DNA of 64,000 nt from Plantago major (lineage: Eukaryota; Streptophyta; Magnoliopsida; Lamiales; Plantaginaceae), in assembly GCA_026545765.1 (NCBI GenBank), contig CM048840.1, forward strand, positions 14,698,765 through 14,762,764. The letters are read 5' to 3'. The position numbers were made by a program, and so were the translations under genes. Below are positions 23,638-34,468 of the stretch, one piece after another (the first letter of the stretch is position 1; each line of letters starts with the position of its first letter). The notes below the pieces were generated by a model that worked only from the letters and a program-made list of their open reading frames with translations, did no database searches and was not told the origin of the DNA.

Positions 23638-24437
23638 CTCTTTATATAGTGTAGGGATTTGAAATTGGTGTTTGAAAGAGATTTGATTCAGTAATTCTTT
23701 GCAGAAAAACTTAATCTTGATTTGTAGAGATTGTAGAAGTTTTGCAGAGAATCAAGAGAAGAATTTGCTATTTTTGTGCAAGATGAGTTTTCGGATTAGG
23801 CAAAAGTGATTTCCTATGCCAAAATCCTATATATATATAGCAGTTGAATCTCAACAGACAAATACATACAAATTGATTTTGTGTGTAAGTATCTGTGATT
23901 TGCGAGTAGGCGTGAGCAAAAGCTAGTTCGGCATTAAATGCTTAGTGGGCCATGTCTGAATTTCAACAGTCCACTATTTACTGTGAATTAATTTCCACCG
24001 TACAGATCAATCGCTTAATTTCATCAAGGGTCACCATTGCTTCTTCAGCAATGATCACAATCAACAAGTGTAATTGTGCCCATTTAATGAATTTTGGCTC
24101 ATAGCTTTCTGAATCATGTTTTTGTATGACCAAGAACACTGTTTGCATCTGAATCTGTCTTATACTTAGGATTTTTCCAAGTTTTTCATCACGATAGAAA
24201 TAATGCGAGTTTCAAAAGAGTAGTTGACTGCAGATAGTTATACTATTCTCTTTTGTGTTCCCCGTTTATAGAGTGATTCAGATATCTGAGTTCCCGTCTC
24301 CGAGATCTTAAGCTATCTTTTTGCTCTTTAGCCTTTTTTACTTCTGGATACCCGTTCCAGATTTCTCTTTTCTTTTCTCTGGATGCCCGTTCCAGATACC
24401 TCTTCTCTGGATGCCCGTTCCAGATTCCTGAACTCTT

Positions 24438-26215
24438 TCAGTTCATTGGTAGTTCCATTAGTCCAAGACTATGTCTTAAGGCTAAGAATCTACTTTCTTG
24501 TAGTGGCTTAGTGAAGATATCTGCAAGTTGGTCTTCAGTGCCAATCTTGAGTATCTCTATATTTGCCTTTTCAACATGGTCTCTGATGAAGTGATGTCTA
24601 ACATCAATGTGCTTTGTTCTGGCATGAAATTTAGGATTCTGTGTAATCTCAATAGCACTTGTGTTGTCACAGAAAATGGGAGTTTTCTTCTCATCGAGTC
24701 CATAGTCTTTAAGTTGTTGTTGTATCCACAGAATTTGTGTTGCACAACAACTTGACAATATATTCACCTTCTGTGGTAGAAGTTGCAATTGAGTTTTGCT
24801 TCTTGCTAAACCATGAGATAAGTCTAGTACCCGAACGACAAGTTCACGAGGTGCTTTTCCTATCAGCGATGATCCAAAGATAATCGGCGTCTTGTACCCA
24901 GCTAAACTCAATTCGCTTTCTTTAGGATACCACAATCCTACATCTACTGTACCCTTTACATACCTTAATATTTTCATAGCAATGTTGTAGTGTGTTTGCA
25001 TTGGATTTGTCTGAAATCTAGCACATACTCCAACGGCGTATTGAATATCAGGTCTACTTGCAGTGAGGTAAAGTAGTGAACCTATCAATTTCCTATACTT
25101 ATGTTCTTCAACACTCTTATCTGATTCAGTATAGGTCATTTTGGTTCCAATGCTCATAGGTATCTTAGCATTCTTTTTAGAAGGCTTAAGATTGAATTTT
25201 GTGAGCATATCTTTTGCATACTTTGTTTGACTAATGAATATTCCATCATTGAGTTGCTTGACTTGCAATCCTATAAAATAATTCATTTCTCCCATCATGC
25301 TCATCTCAAACTTGCTTTTCATGAGATTTGCAAAGTCATTACAAAGTTGCTTGTCCTTAGATCCAAATATGATGTCATCAACATATACTTGAACTAAGAG
25401 TAGTTTCCCGTCATGATTTAAGATAAATAAAGTTTTATCAACTTCACCTTTCTTGAAACCACTTTCCAGAAGGTACTTGGCCAAAGTGTCATACCATGCT
25501 CTTGGAGCCTGTTTCAGTCCATACAGAGCTTTCTGTAGTTTATAGACCATTCTACTTTCTAAGGAAACTTCAAAGCCAGGTGGTTGCTCAACATAAACTT
25601 CTTCTGCAAGTTCACCGTTTAAGAATGCACTTTTGACATCCATCTGATAAACTTTGAAATCTTTATGAAATTTGAAGGCTAGAAAGAGTCTTATTGCATC
25701 GATCCAATCGCTGGTGCATATGACTCGTCAAAATCTAAGCCTTCAGTCTGAGTAAATCCCTTGGCAACCAATCTTGCTTTGTTTCTGGTTATTTCACCAG
25801 ATTCATTCATCTTGTTTCTGAAAACCCATTTAGTTCCAATCACAGATATTCCTTCTATAAATGGAACTAGTTTCCAGACTTTGTTTCTCTCAAATTGATC
25901 TAACTCTTCTTGCATTGCGTAGATCCGATCTTGGTCTCCTAATGCTTCTTCTATATTTTTAGGTTCAATATTCGAGATGAAACATCCAAAGAGAGAATTA
26001 GCATTTTCAGCTATTGCTCTCCTAGTCCTAACACCTTGATTAATTGGTCCAATTACATCCTTTGCAGGATGATCTTTGATCCATCTCATCATGGGTTTAG
26101 TGCTAGTAGGATCAATATCCAAGTGATTTGAATGTGAATCACTAAGATTATGATTTGATACTTTTTCGGTATCTGAGATATCTGACATATGGGAAATGTC
26201 ATGGATATCTGACAC
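24438..26215 (-). pseudogene. Element B: reverse transcriptase and RNase H
   Basis: The RT N-terminal part is at 25691-26215, with RNKARLVAKGFTQTEGLDFDE. After a frame break at about 25645-25690 it continues at 24438-25643 with MDVKSAFLNGEL, YGLKQAPRAWYD and the catalytic YVDD (residues 87-90 of that frame). RNase H ends with FCDNTSAIEITQNP and HIDVRHHFIRDHVEK. A stretch of about 45 codons between about 24770 and 24905 reads in the wrong frame although the frame returns afterwards. This indicates clustered compensating indels rather than random decay. Confidence 0.9.
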
Positions 26216-27439
26216 TTTTCATGTTAGAGATATCTGGAACTTGCATTTCAGATCTCATTTTCGATACCTCTTCATGATGAAGGTTCTCGAGAACTTTGTT
26301 CCATTCTAAAACTCATAGGAAATTCCTCATCATGTCTATGAGTCATCTTGTTGTTACTAGGCATTTCAAGCTTTTCTACGTCAGAGTCATCCTCACTTTC
26401 CATAATGATGTTTCTCCTTTCTGAGGATTCTTCTTTAGAATCCCTCAGTAATAGTTCTTTGAACCTTTCTGAGAGTTCATCATTAGGAGGTGTTTTCTTA
26501 TTTCCTTCATAGAATCTGACATGAATTGATTCTTCAATTTTCTTTGTTCTTTTGTTGTAAACTCAGTAGGCTTTGCTATTTGTGGAATAACCGAAATACA
26601 CCTTCATCTGCTTTTGGTTGAAATGTTCTCAGATAATCTTTCCCATTGTTTAGAACAAAACATTTACAACCAAATACTCTCAGATGTTTGATATTAGGGG
26701 GTCTACCAACCAAGATTTCATAGGGGGTCTTGTCATGGTGTTTGTTTATCAAACATACATTACGAGTGTAGCAAAAGTGTTTCTGACTTCAACCCAATAA
26801 ATTTCACTTATTTCAAATGACTAGCATTGTCCTTGCAGCTTCTTTAAGGGTTCTGTTTTTCCTTTCTGCAACACCATTTTGTTGAGGTGTTCTTACAGAG
26901 GAAAGTTGGTGTTGTATACCTTTGCAGGTACAAAACTCCTTTATGTACTGGTTGACAAACTCGATTCATACCATTCGATTGCGATACCTTGTCATTTTCA
27001 TGACTTCAAGCTTTTTCAAGAAGTTTGGTATCTCCACCATGGCATCGATTTGTGTTTGAAAAGACCCAAGTGAATCTTGAGAAGTCATCTACAACAACGG
27101 ACCATACTTCTTTCTGCATAACTAGTTACAGATGATTCAAAAAGATCCATGTGTAATAGTTGCGTTGGTCTAACACTGAGTGTCGATTTTGGACTTGAAA
27201 GAGATCTTAGATTGTTTCCCCATCCGACAGTGAGCAGATACCATCCTTTACGAAAGATGTTCGGGAAGGCCAACCACTAACTCTATCTTGGCAATTATCT
27301 TCATAGTTTTGAAGTTCAAGTGACTCATTCTTTTGTGCCATAACCGGTGCTCTTCTGGTGACCAGATTGACTCACCATGAGACATTCTTCGATTGTGGCG
27401 GATGCCCAATCGGCAACATAAAGGCGCCTTTCCGACCAA
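26216..27439 (-). pseudogene. Element B: GAG-pre-integrase and integrase, heavily broken
   Basis: The minus strand at 27250-27439 encodes LWHKRMSHLNFKTM, the GAG-pre-integrase signature. The integrase start (QLLHMDLF) is at about 27130-27170. The conserved C-terminal 'KTPYEILVGRPPN' region is readable at about 26690-26745, where short in-frame stretches alternate with indels. Integrase would insert the cDNA. No intact D-D-E triad can be assembled directly from this sequence. Confidence 0.7.
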
Positions 27440-27975
27440 CTAAGGTATGCGCTTTGACTCATTGTCAATTAGTTTGCGATTTAGCTTTGAATTTTATAGT
27501 AAAACCCTTGTCTGCAAACTGGCTCATGCTAAATAGATTATATTTCAAATCCTTAACATGTAATACGTCAGTGATTGTTAAAGTCCCCAATTTGACGTTG
27601 CCAAATCCAGAGAGGATTTAATTCTCCTCCAAAAATCGATATCTGGTCACTGTTGCAAGCTTTGTAATCGACAGATTTGCTTTGTCTCTGTCATGTGCTT
27701 TCGCATCCACTATCAAATAGCCATTGTGCTTTAGTCCAGAAGCATTACGCACAACAGAAGCAGGAGATTAGGTTCTCATATATTTGATGGAACCGTCAGA
27801 ATTAAAAGATCTTCCAGTAGGAATCCATTTTTGAATGAATTTCTTTGAAATATTCTTTTGTCTGACAGGAACATAAGGAGGAATTCTATTCGAATGAATG
27901 TTATCATTAGTAAGAATTATTTTCTTCCTGGTGTGTTCCTAGGTGCTCCATATGATGCTTTCGGATACTGTCGGT

Positions 27976-30242
27976 TTACGAGTTTTCTTTCAAAAACTTA
28001 GCTTTCCTTGCCAAATTTCTTCTAGCCCTGGCATTCAGATTTTCAGTGGCTTGATTTAACTTCCACTTCTGATAATTGCTTTGAGCAATTCTAGCTTTCA
28101 GCCATCGTTCTTGCTCCTGCTTGTACTCATGAGCAAGTTGTTTTCCGATGCCTTTGTAGCAATACCGTTTGAGCACTTGAAGCTATCTCGAGATCTTTTC
28201 TCGTGACTTTGCTAGTCTCTGGTTGGTCAATTTCTTTCCGAAAAAGTGACATGGGAGAATTTGCGGCTCTGCAATTCTACCTTTTGAGAGACATAACCTC
28301 GGGTGTTTACACTTTTCAGTGTTGTGTTTCTTTTCAGAGACGTGCCCAACAGTTTTGTTTTTCACTTGTTTTTCCCACAAAGGTTTAGTCGCAACTGCCT
28401 TTCCTTTGTCAACAATCTTTGTCTTCTCACCGATGCTATAGATTGCATGGGAACCGTCTTGCTGAGTACTTACAAATGTTCTTCTCTCCTTACTCTTATT
28501 GAGTGATAGAACAATCATACGTGTATTCAATTCAAGTCCTTTCTTTTTGAAGGATCTCTTAAGTAAGATTGTACTTGATGAAGAGTGTCACTAGCTTTGG
28601 CATAAGATTGAAAAGATAATTCTTTCTTCTTGAGTTCCTTGTTCTCGAAAGAAGATCTTCATAATTCTTTCGTAATTGACCATTGCTTCTTTATGTGACT
28701 TTTCACTCGGATATCTGAGCTTTGAGAGATGCATTTTCAGCATCCTTTCTCTCAGATACTTTAACTAATTGAGAATTTTCCTTTGCAAGAGAATTCTTTT
28801 CTTCTTCAAGGTTTTCGGCTCTAGCTCGGATCATTAGAAATTCTCTTTCATAGATGTCAAGTTCTTTCCGAGATTTTCTAGATTTTTATTTCCTCTTCAT
28901 CACTTTCATAAGTATAACAAGAAGTATGTGTTACCTCATCACCATAAGATGATTTCTATGTTGGAGATGTCGGACCACAATTTCAAAGAACTCCACATTT
29001 CATTCTTCTTGAGGCGAAGTCGATTATATCATGAGTAACTCCACATAATTGGTGATGGTAAGGTTGAGTCATCTGAATTGTCATCTTGAATCATCTCAAC
29101 GTCTAGAGCATCCAATTGAATTTGGATTTTCTTTCTTTCTTGATTAACAAAGCTTTACGCTTCTTCCCAAGATTCTCCTATCTTTCTTGTCACCGTCCTT
29201 AGTTTGTTGAGGCGGGACAATCCTTCTTGAAGTGGCGTGTTTACGACAATAGAAGCAGATATCGTTTCCAATTTCGCTTCCTCGAGACATGATGCTTTAC
29301 GATCCGGCTTGTTCATGAGCTTTGCATATTTTTGTCTTGGTGATAGTTTGAGCTAGATGCTTTTTGACTTCTCTTTGGCTTTCCTTCTTTCAATTTCTCG
29401 TGATATATTTGCTCATTTGCTTTGCGCAAGAGCATCCTCGCTTTCTTCCTTGCTTTTCTTCTTTTGAAGTTCCTTGAGTGACTAGAAACGCGTTTTGCAA
29501 CTTTTAGGTTGTTTGTTCTCTTTGAGTTGTCTCATAATCAACAGAGTAAGATGAGAGAAAAGTTCCCTTGGAGTGATATTTGGCATTCCTTGGTTAAAAT
29601 AAAAGAATTTGGTATGCTCGGTTGTGGTTAAGACTTGACAATAGTCTTAATCTTTTACATTTGGGAGTATCATTCTTTCCCCAGTCGCCATGTCACTCAT
29701 GAGAGTGGTAAATCTGAAATCAAGTTCTTCCAGAGTTTCAGTGGGTCCTTGTTTGAAATTTTGAAATTTCAACTTGAGAACTTCGGACTTGTTTTCTTTG
29801 ATTTTCTCAGTTCCGGCACAGATTTCTTCAATCAGTTGCCAGGCAACTTTCGCCGTTTTAGCACCCGATTTACCTGTATGTGCTCAGGTGTCGATCTGAT
29901 GATGATATTACGAGCTTGACCATCCAGACGATTTCTCTTGGCATCTTCCGATGTCCAGAGTTCTCTGGGCTTTGGTTCGTAAATGACTTGACTAGTAGAT
30001 CTCCCACTTGTTGACACATCGGTTTGTGAAGATCCTTCGCTTTGATCTCTGTCTCTACCATTAGAAACCTCCATGACTTGTTTGAGTTGTTGAATGACTA
30101 TTGGGCCATTCTTTATCACTTCGATCATTTCGTCACTTATGGCTTCAAGGTGGAGCATCATGTTATTTTTCCATTTCTCGTAATTCTCTGGTTTGAGAAT
30201 GGGTGCATCACTCAGAGACATACCTGCACACTTAACACACAA
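27976..30242 (-). pseudogene. Element B: gag, fragmented
   Basis: The frame opening near 30242 encodes the typical Copia Gag start (ILKPENYEKWKNNMMLHLEA) followed by PRELWTSEDAKRNRLDGQARN. It ends at 29832 and only scattered pieces follow: basic segments at 28183-28530 and a Lys/Arg-rich segment at 27976-28176. No zinc knuckle could be read unambiguously. Gag starts just inside the primer site at 30322-30336, as expected. Confidence 0.75.
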
Positions 30243-30321
30243 ATTAAATAGTCCTCGAAAATGGACAAAGTTCCTTCACCTATCTGGGGATCTAGGTTCA
30301 GTGCAGAAGGCTTGTGAACCT

Positions 30322-30336
30322 CCTGCTCTAATACCA
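30322..30336 (-). promoter_or_regulatory. Primer binding site of element B (initiator tRNA-Met)
   Basis: On the minus strand TGGTATTAGAGCAGG starts two bases after the 5' LTR ends in CA. It matches the usual initiator-Met primer site TGGTATCAGAGC with one change. Confidence 0.85.
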
Positions 30337-30338
30337 CT

Positions 30339-32034
30339 TGTTGGTCCAGATAACGGCAAAGTAAAAGACTAGAGGGGGGTGAATAGTCTTTTAAAACTTT
30401 TGTCGATAAAAACTATTTCTCAGATATCTGAATAGATATCTGATACTTAGAATCAGAGCGCGGAAGACTTAATAAAGATAAGTGCAGAAACAGTAAAGTG
30501 TGTGTGTGTGAGGTAAATAACACAGCAAGTATAGTGGTATCTGGAGGTGGCGTAATCCTCCAACTAATCCACTTCGGTCTTCCAGAGACCTAGAATTCAC
30601 TAGAATAGATAATTGAGTTCTCCTTACAAAAATCCTATTCTAAGATTCCTTTAAGCAAATGGTTCCCAACCAAATGTTCCCCCTGAGTTGTTGCCCGGCT
30701 TTCACAGCCAAGTACTTCCTGTACTCAGAAACCTTTTGAGTTATTCCCTAGCTTCCCAAGCTAAGTACTTCCTATACTCAATAACCTTGGAGTTATTCCT
30801 TAGTTTCCCAAATCAAGTACTTCCTATACTCCGGTAACCTTTGAGTTATTTCCCTGATTTTTCAAACTAAGTACTTCCGATACTCCACGCCAGTTATGGT
30901 GTTGGTTTTGGTTTGAGTTGTCAGATGAGCTTCTTTAATAACTTATTCAGTTATTCAGATAGCTCTGTGAATCAAGTATACTTAATACACTTTTCAATGT
31001 ATGGTATCTTGTTCTTTTTACTGACCCAAGTCTTAGATAAATGTTCAAGAGAATGAATCTCAGATACTTGATCTTTCGTTTCAACTCTTTCACAGATAGT
31101 TGTGCTTGTTTAGGATCAGGACACTTAGAACTTCAGTGTTACTCAAGATCAAAAGCTTTGGTCGCAACAGAAAGCTTTGAGGATAAGTAAGTTGCTTTGA
31201 GAGAGTAAGATGTTCAGCGTTTTTATGCAGTTCAAGGTGTGTCTTCAAGCAGTCTAAGTGTTGATATTTATAGATGAATTTGAGTGCCGTTTGAATAGTA
31301 TCCGTTAGGCTCAAATTCAAACTATTGATATCTATGTATAATCTTATGTGAGTTTTGTCTTCTTCTTGAGTCGCCATTGCTTTTATTCGACATCTCTCCG
31401 TGCATTAAATGCATTGTACTATACTTTTGTCCTCAGTAGTGCCAACGGAACTATGCTTTATGTCGAGACTAGTGTTATCTGATTCTTTGCACGTCCTTAT
31501 CTTCAATCTTCAGATACCACTTTTATTGAAACAACTTTGTTTGCAATATATATATTTCTTTTTCAGAAATGTGGTTAATGCTCAAGGTATCTGAGAATAG
31601 ATATTTCTGTGGACACTTTCCTTGTTTTCAGATAGGCCTTTTATTTCTCAGATATCTCTTGTGACACAGTTTGTTTAAAACTATTCGTGTCTTCAAGATA
31701 TCTGGCTAAGGTATCTGAAAAACAGTTTCAGTAATCTTGTGCAGTTTCTTCAAGTCTTCAATGTCGTTGAGCTTGTTCTGCTTAAATGTCTTCTTCTTGG
31801 TCTTCTCTTCATAAAATAAAAATTACATTTTGAGACCTAACATCCTATACAAGAATAGCTAGACTATCATACTTAGTGAGTTTCCTATTTTACAATGTTC
31901 AAGTGAACCAAGAGTACTAATCACCTTTCTGAGACTAAGATAAGTCATCATGTTGCTAATCAAAATCTAAACAGATATTTCTAACAAAATATCTAACAAA
32001 TTTCCTAACAAATTTCCCAAGAAATTTCCCAACA
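30339..32034 (-). repeat. LTR of element B (5' LTR)
   Basis: About 1696 bp, TGTTGGTCC...CCCAACA. It is the better-preserved LTR, keeping CAG/CTG at most of the sites where the 3' LTR at 16069-17772 reads CG. Confidence 0.9.
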
Positions 32035-32412
32035 GAAAATAAACACAAGATAACCAAGATTTCTATTAACCAAGAACCAAAACGCAGTTTACAAGGAATC
32101 GACCAAACCTCCCGAGTTTCAAGCTACACGCTCCTCTGTTCTCTCTTCCTCAATGTGTTTCTCTCAGAAATCTCTATATGAGTTCTCTCTATGTTCTCAT
32201 ATCATTCTATTGAACTAACTAGTTATGGAACCACCTATTTATACAAAGTAAATAGTACCAATTCACTTCTAACTAGGAATCAAATAACTAGTAGTTTCCT
32301 TTTCCAAGTTGGTTTCCAGTTGCCAATGGAATTCCTAATTCTGTTTCCAAAAGGATTCCTCAACATCAAACTCCTAACACCTTCAGTATTAGATGTTTAA
32401 GCTAAACTCACA
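32035..32412 (-). repeat. LTR of Copia A (5' LTR), right piece
   Basis: The first five bases (GAAAA) are the second copy of B's target duplication. The remainder matches 11472-11837 and ends CTCACA next to the ATTCA duplication of element A. Confidence 0.9.
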
Positions 32413-33262
32413 ATTCATTTGACCCACAATAACATCAACGTCCCTACATTTGTTTCCTTTAATTACAGGCAGGTCCACAGCCAGTTGGTGACTAAATAAA
32501 AGAGGAAAAAAGAAAACTAAAAATAACAGAAAATAGGGAATCAAAATAAAAGAAACTAAAAAATTAAAATACTCAATGGCATTTTCGTTATATCTACCAA
32601 CTTCGGACGACACATCAACAAAAAGCAAATCCATGTAATCGTCAAGTTTGACTTTTGGACCCATTTGTAATATCGAAAATTACTCAGTTCAATTTTTGGA
32701 TCGAAATGTTATTGTTCGAATAGAAGGGGTAAATATGTTATTGAACACAATTTAAGGGGTACCATCCAAAATTTTCCCATCACTTAATATGTTTCTATAA
32801 GATTCACATCTTCAAAGGAGTCAGTGCATACTATCACCGGAAAAAGCCTGTGAGTTTCACCCCTATATTGACCAGGCCGAGTGTGAGAGACAGTTAGTGG
32901 TGGCTAACGAACCGAACATTTGGCAAAATTATTGTTCGTTCGTTCGTTCGAAGGTATGTTCGGTTCGTGTTCATGTTCGATGAACATTACAAATTAGTGT
33001 TCGATTCGACATTTTTTTAATTGTTCGGGTTCGGTTCGCATGTTCGGCTCGTTTGCATTCAACAGTTTGGTTCGTTTGCGTTCGATTGTGTATTCAAACG
33101 TTTTGTTCGTTTATGTTTAAAAAAAGCTTTAAATTATAAATTTTAAAATAAAATAAAATAAAATAATATACTACAACATCATAAACAACAACAATAAATT
33201 TCAAATTGAAACCTATAAGCCTAAAATACCATAATTACATCATGAATTTTCATGTAAACAAA

Positions 33263-33266
<4 letters not shown>

Positions 33267-33302
<36 letters not shown>
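33267..33302. repeat. (TAA)n microsatellite
   Basis: About 12 consecutive TAA units inside the left arm of the hAT-like element. Confidence 0.95.
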
Positions 33303-33969
33303 TATTTAGGTGTGTGTTCGCGAACCGTTCGCGAACTCTCGATAAAGAATAAAAGTGTTCGATGTTCGGTTCGAAAATGTTCGGTTCGGATAAGCCGAAC
33401 TGGCGCTGTTTGTCTCGATATAAATAATGGATTTATGCCCTTTTCGGATCATATAGTTTTTCTAGCTACACTCTATTACTATTTTTCAGAGGACAAGATT
33501 GTACTTCACCGAAGACAAATAATATTAAATTTCGGGTAAAAAATATTTTTGGTACACTACAATGAAACAGTGCCAGTTTAGGTACACTAGAACGACTATG
33601 TCCAATTTAGGTACATTACAACAACACCTGTCCAATTGAGGTACTCCGGGCAATTTTTCGGCATTGACTCGATTTTGACCGGCGAATTTGAATTTTTTTC
33701 CAAATTATCAGGACACGTGTCAAGCTCATATTAATTCTGGATTTTAAATTTTTTAAAAAATCGTAAAAGCATTTTTAATAATTCAGAAAAATATATAAAA
33801 ATAAGAAAATTAATTATAAATTACAAAACATAAAATATCAAAAATAAAATAAAATTATTTTATTCTAAAATATTATAGAAAAAACAATTCAAAAGGGTTT
33901 TAAATGTTGAAAAAAATTGTAAAAATATTTTTAATAGTCAAAAAAATATATACCACTACAAGAAAACAG

Positions 33970-34245
33970 GTGTTTAGCGACGGAATTATCCGTCGCTAAA
34001 CCCCCTGCCGATCCGTCGCTAAGGCCTTAGCGACGGATAGACGCCCGTCTTAATGACGGGCGTCTCTAAGGCGTATTAGCGACGGATTTTTATCCGTCGC
34101 TAATAGCCACGGATTTGGCGACGGATAGGGCGTTGACCCTCCGTCGCCATTAGAGACGGATAATTATCCGTCTCTAATCGAATTAGGGCTAGAACGCCCT
34201 AATTCGTAGTTTAGCGACGGATAATTATCCGTCGCTAAACTACTA
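33970..34245. repeat. CACTA left subterminal repeat array with 38-bp perfect palindrome
   Basis: At least seven copies of (T)AGCGACGGAT(A) occur, many arranged head to head. The best is a 38-bp perfect palindrome at 34206-34243 whose half-site is GTAGTTTAGCGACGGATAA. In En/Spm such subterminal repeats bind the small regulatory transposon protein. Confidence 0.9.
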
Positions 34246-34468
34246 TTTTTTTTAAAATTATTTTATAATTTAAAAACTTGTTTTTTCAACCAATATAATA
34301 GTGATATGTCACAAAGGGAAAATTGCATTAATTAACAACAATGATTCGTCCAAAAAACAAATTATCCAAAATAAAGTATACATCCGAATATAAATCCAAA
34401 TATCCAACAAAGTAAAAAGTTGCATATTATCCAAAACATCAGAACATCACTAAGACGAGGGGCCGGGG

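Larger units (their letters stand above)
16069..32034 (-). mobile_element. Sirevirus-like Copia retrotransposon B inserted in the LTR of A
   Basis: The element starts TGTTAGTCCAG, ends TTTCCCAACA, and is flanked by the perfect 5-bp duplication GAAAA (16064-16068 and 32035-32039). LTRs are about 1.7 kb and the full length is about 16 kb, very long for Copia. On the minus strand the order is LTR, primer site, gag, integrase, RT, RNase H, then about 6.6 kb with an extra non-pol reading region before the 3' LTR. Long LTRs plus an extra region after RNase H are hallmarks of the Sirevirus (SIRE1/Maximus) lineage. All genes are broken. Confidence 0.93.
11408..32412 (-). mobile_element. Copia LTR retrotransposon A (minus strand), interrupted by element B
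   Basis: The outer LTRs begin TGTTAATC and end CTCACA, with the perfect 5-bp target duplication ATTCA at 11403-11407 and 32413-32417. The coding order on the minus strand is gag, protease, integrase, reverse transcriptase, RNase H, which is the Ty1/Copia order. The right LTR is split at 16068/32035 by the Sirevirus-like element B. Without B the element is about 5 kb, a normal Copia length. Confidence 0.95.
10334..32778. mobile_element. Mutator-like (Pack-MULE-like) element, outer shell of nest 1
   Basis: The left end, GAGAAAATTACATATGGTAT, and the inverse of the right end, GGGAAAATTTTGGATGGTAC, begin terminal inverted repeats of roughly 100 bp. Both share the blocks CCCTTAAATT and GAACAATAACA. 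A 9-bp duplication flanks them, TTCACTTAA (10325-10333) and ATCACTTAA (32779-32787), with one mismatch. Removing the Copia insertion (11408-32412 plus TSD) leaves an element of about 1.4 kb with no transposase. It contains a pyrimidine-rich leader-like block and other exon-like sequence, hence the Pack-MULE suggestion. Confidence 0.75.

Noticed and set aside
31090..31377. Recurrent 76-95 codon frame at 16818-17048 and 31090-31377
   Set aside because: It is present in both LTRs of element B at the same position. It is LTR sequence, not an independent gene.
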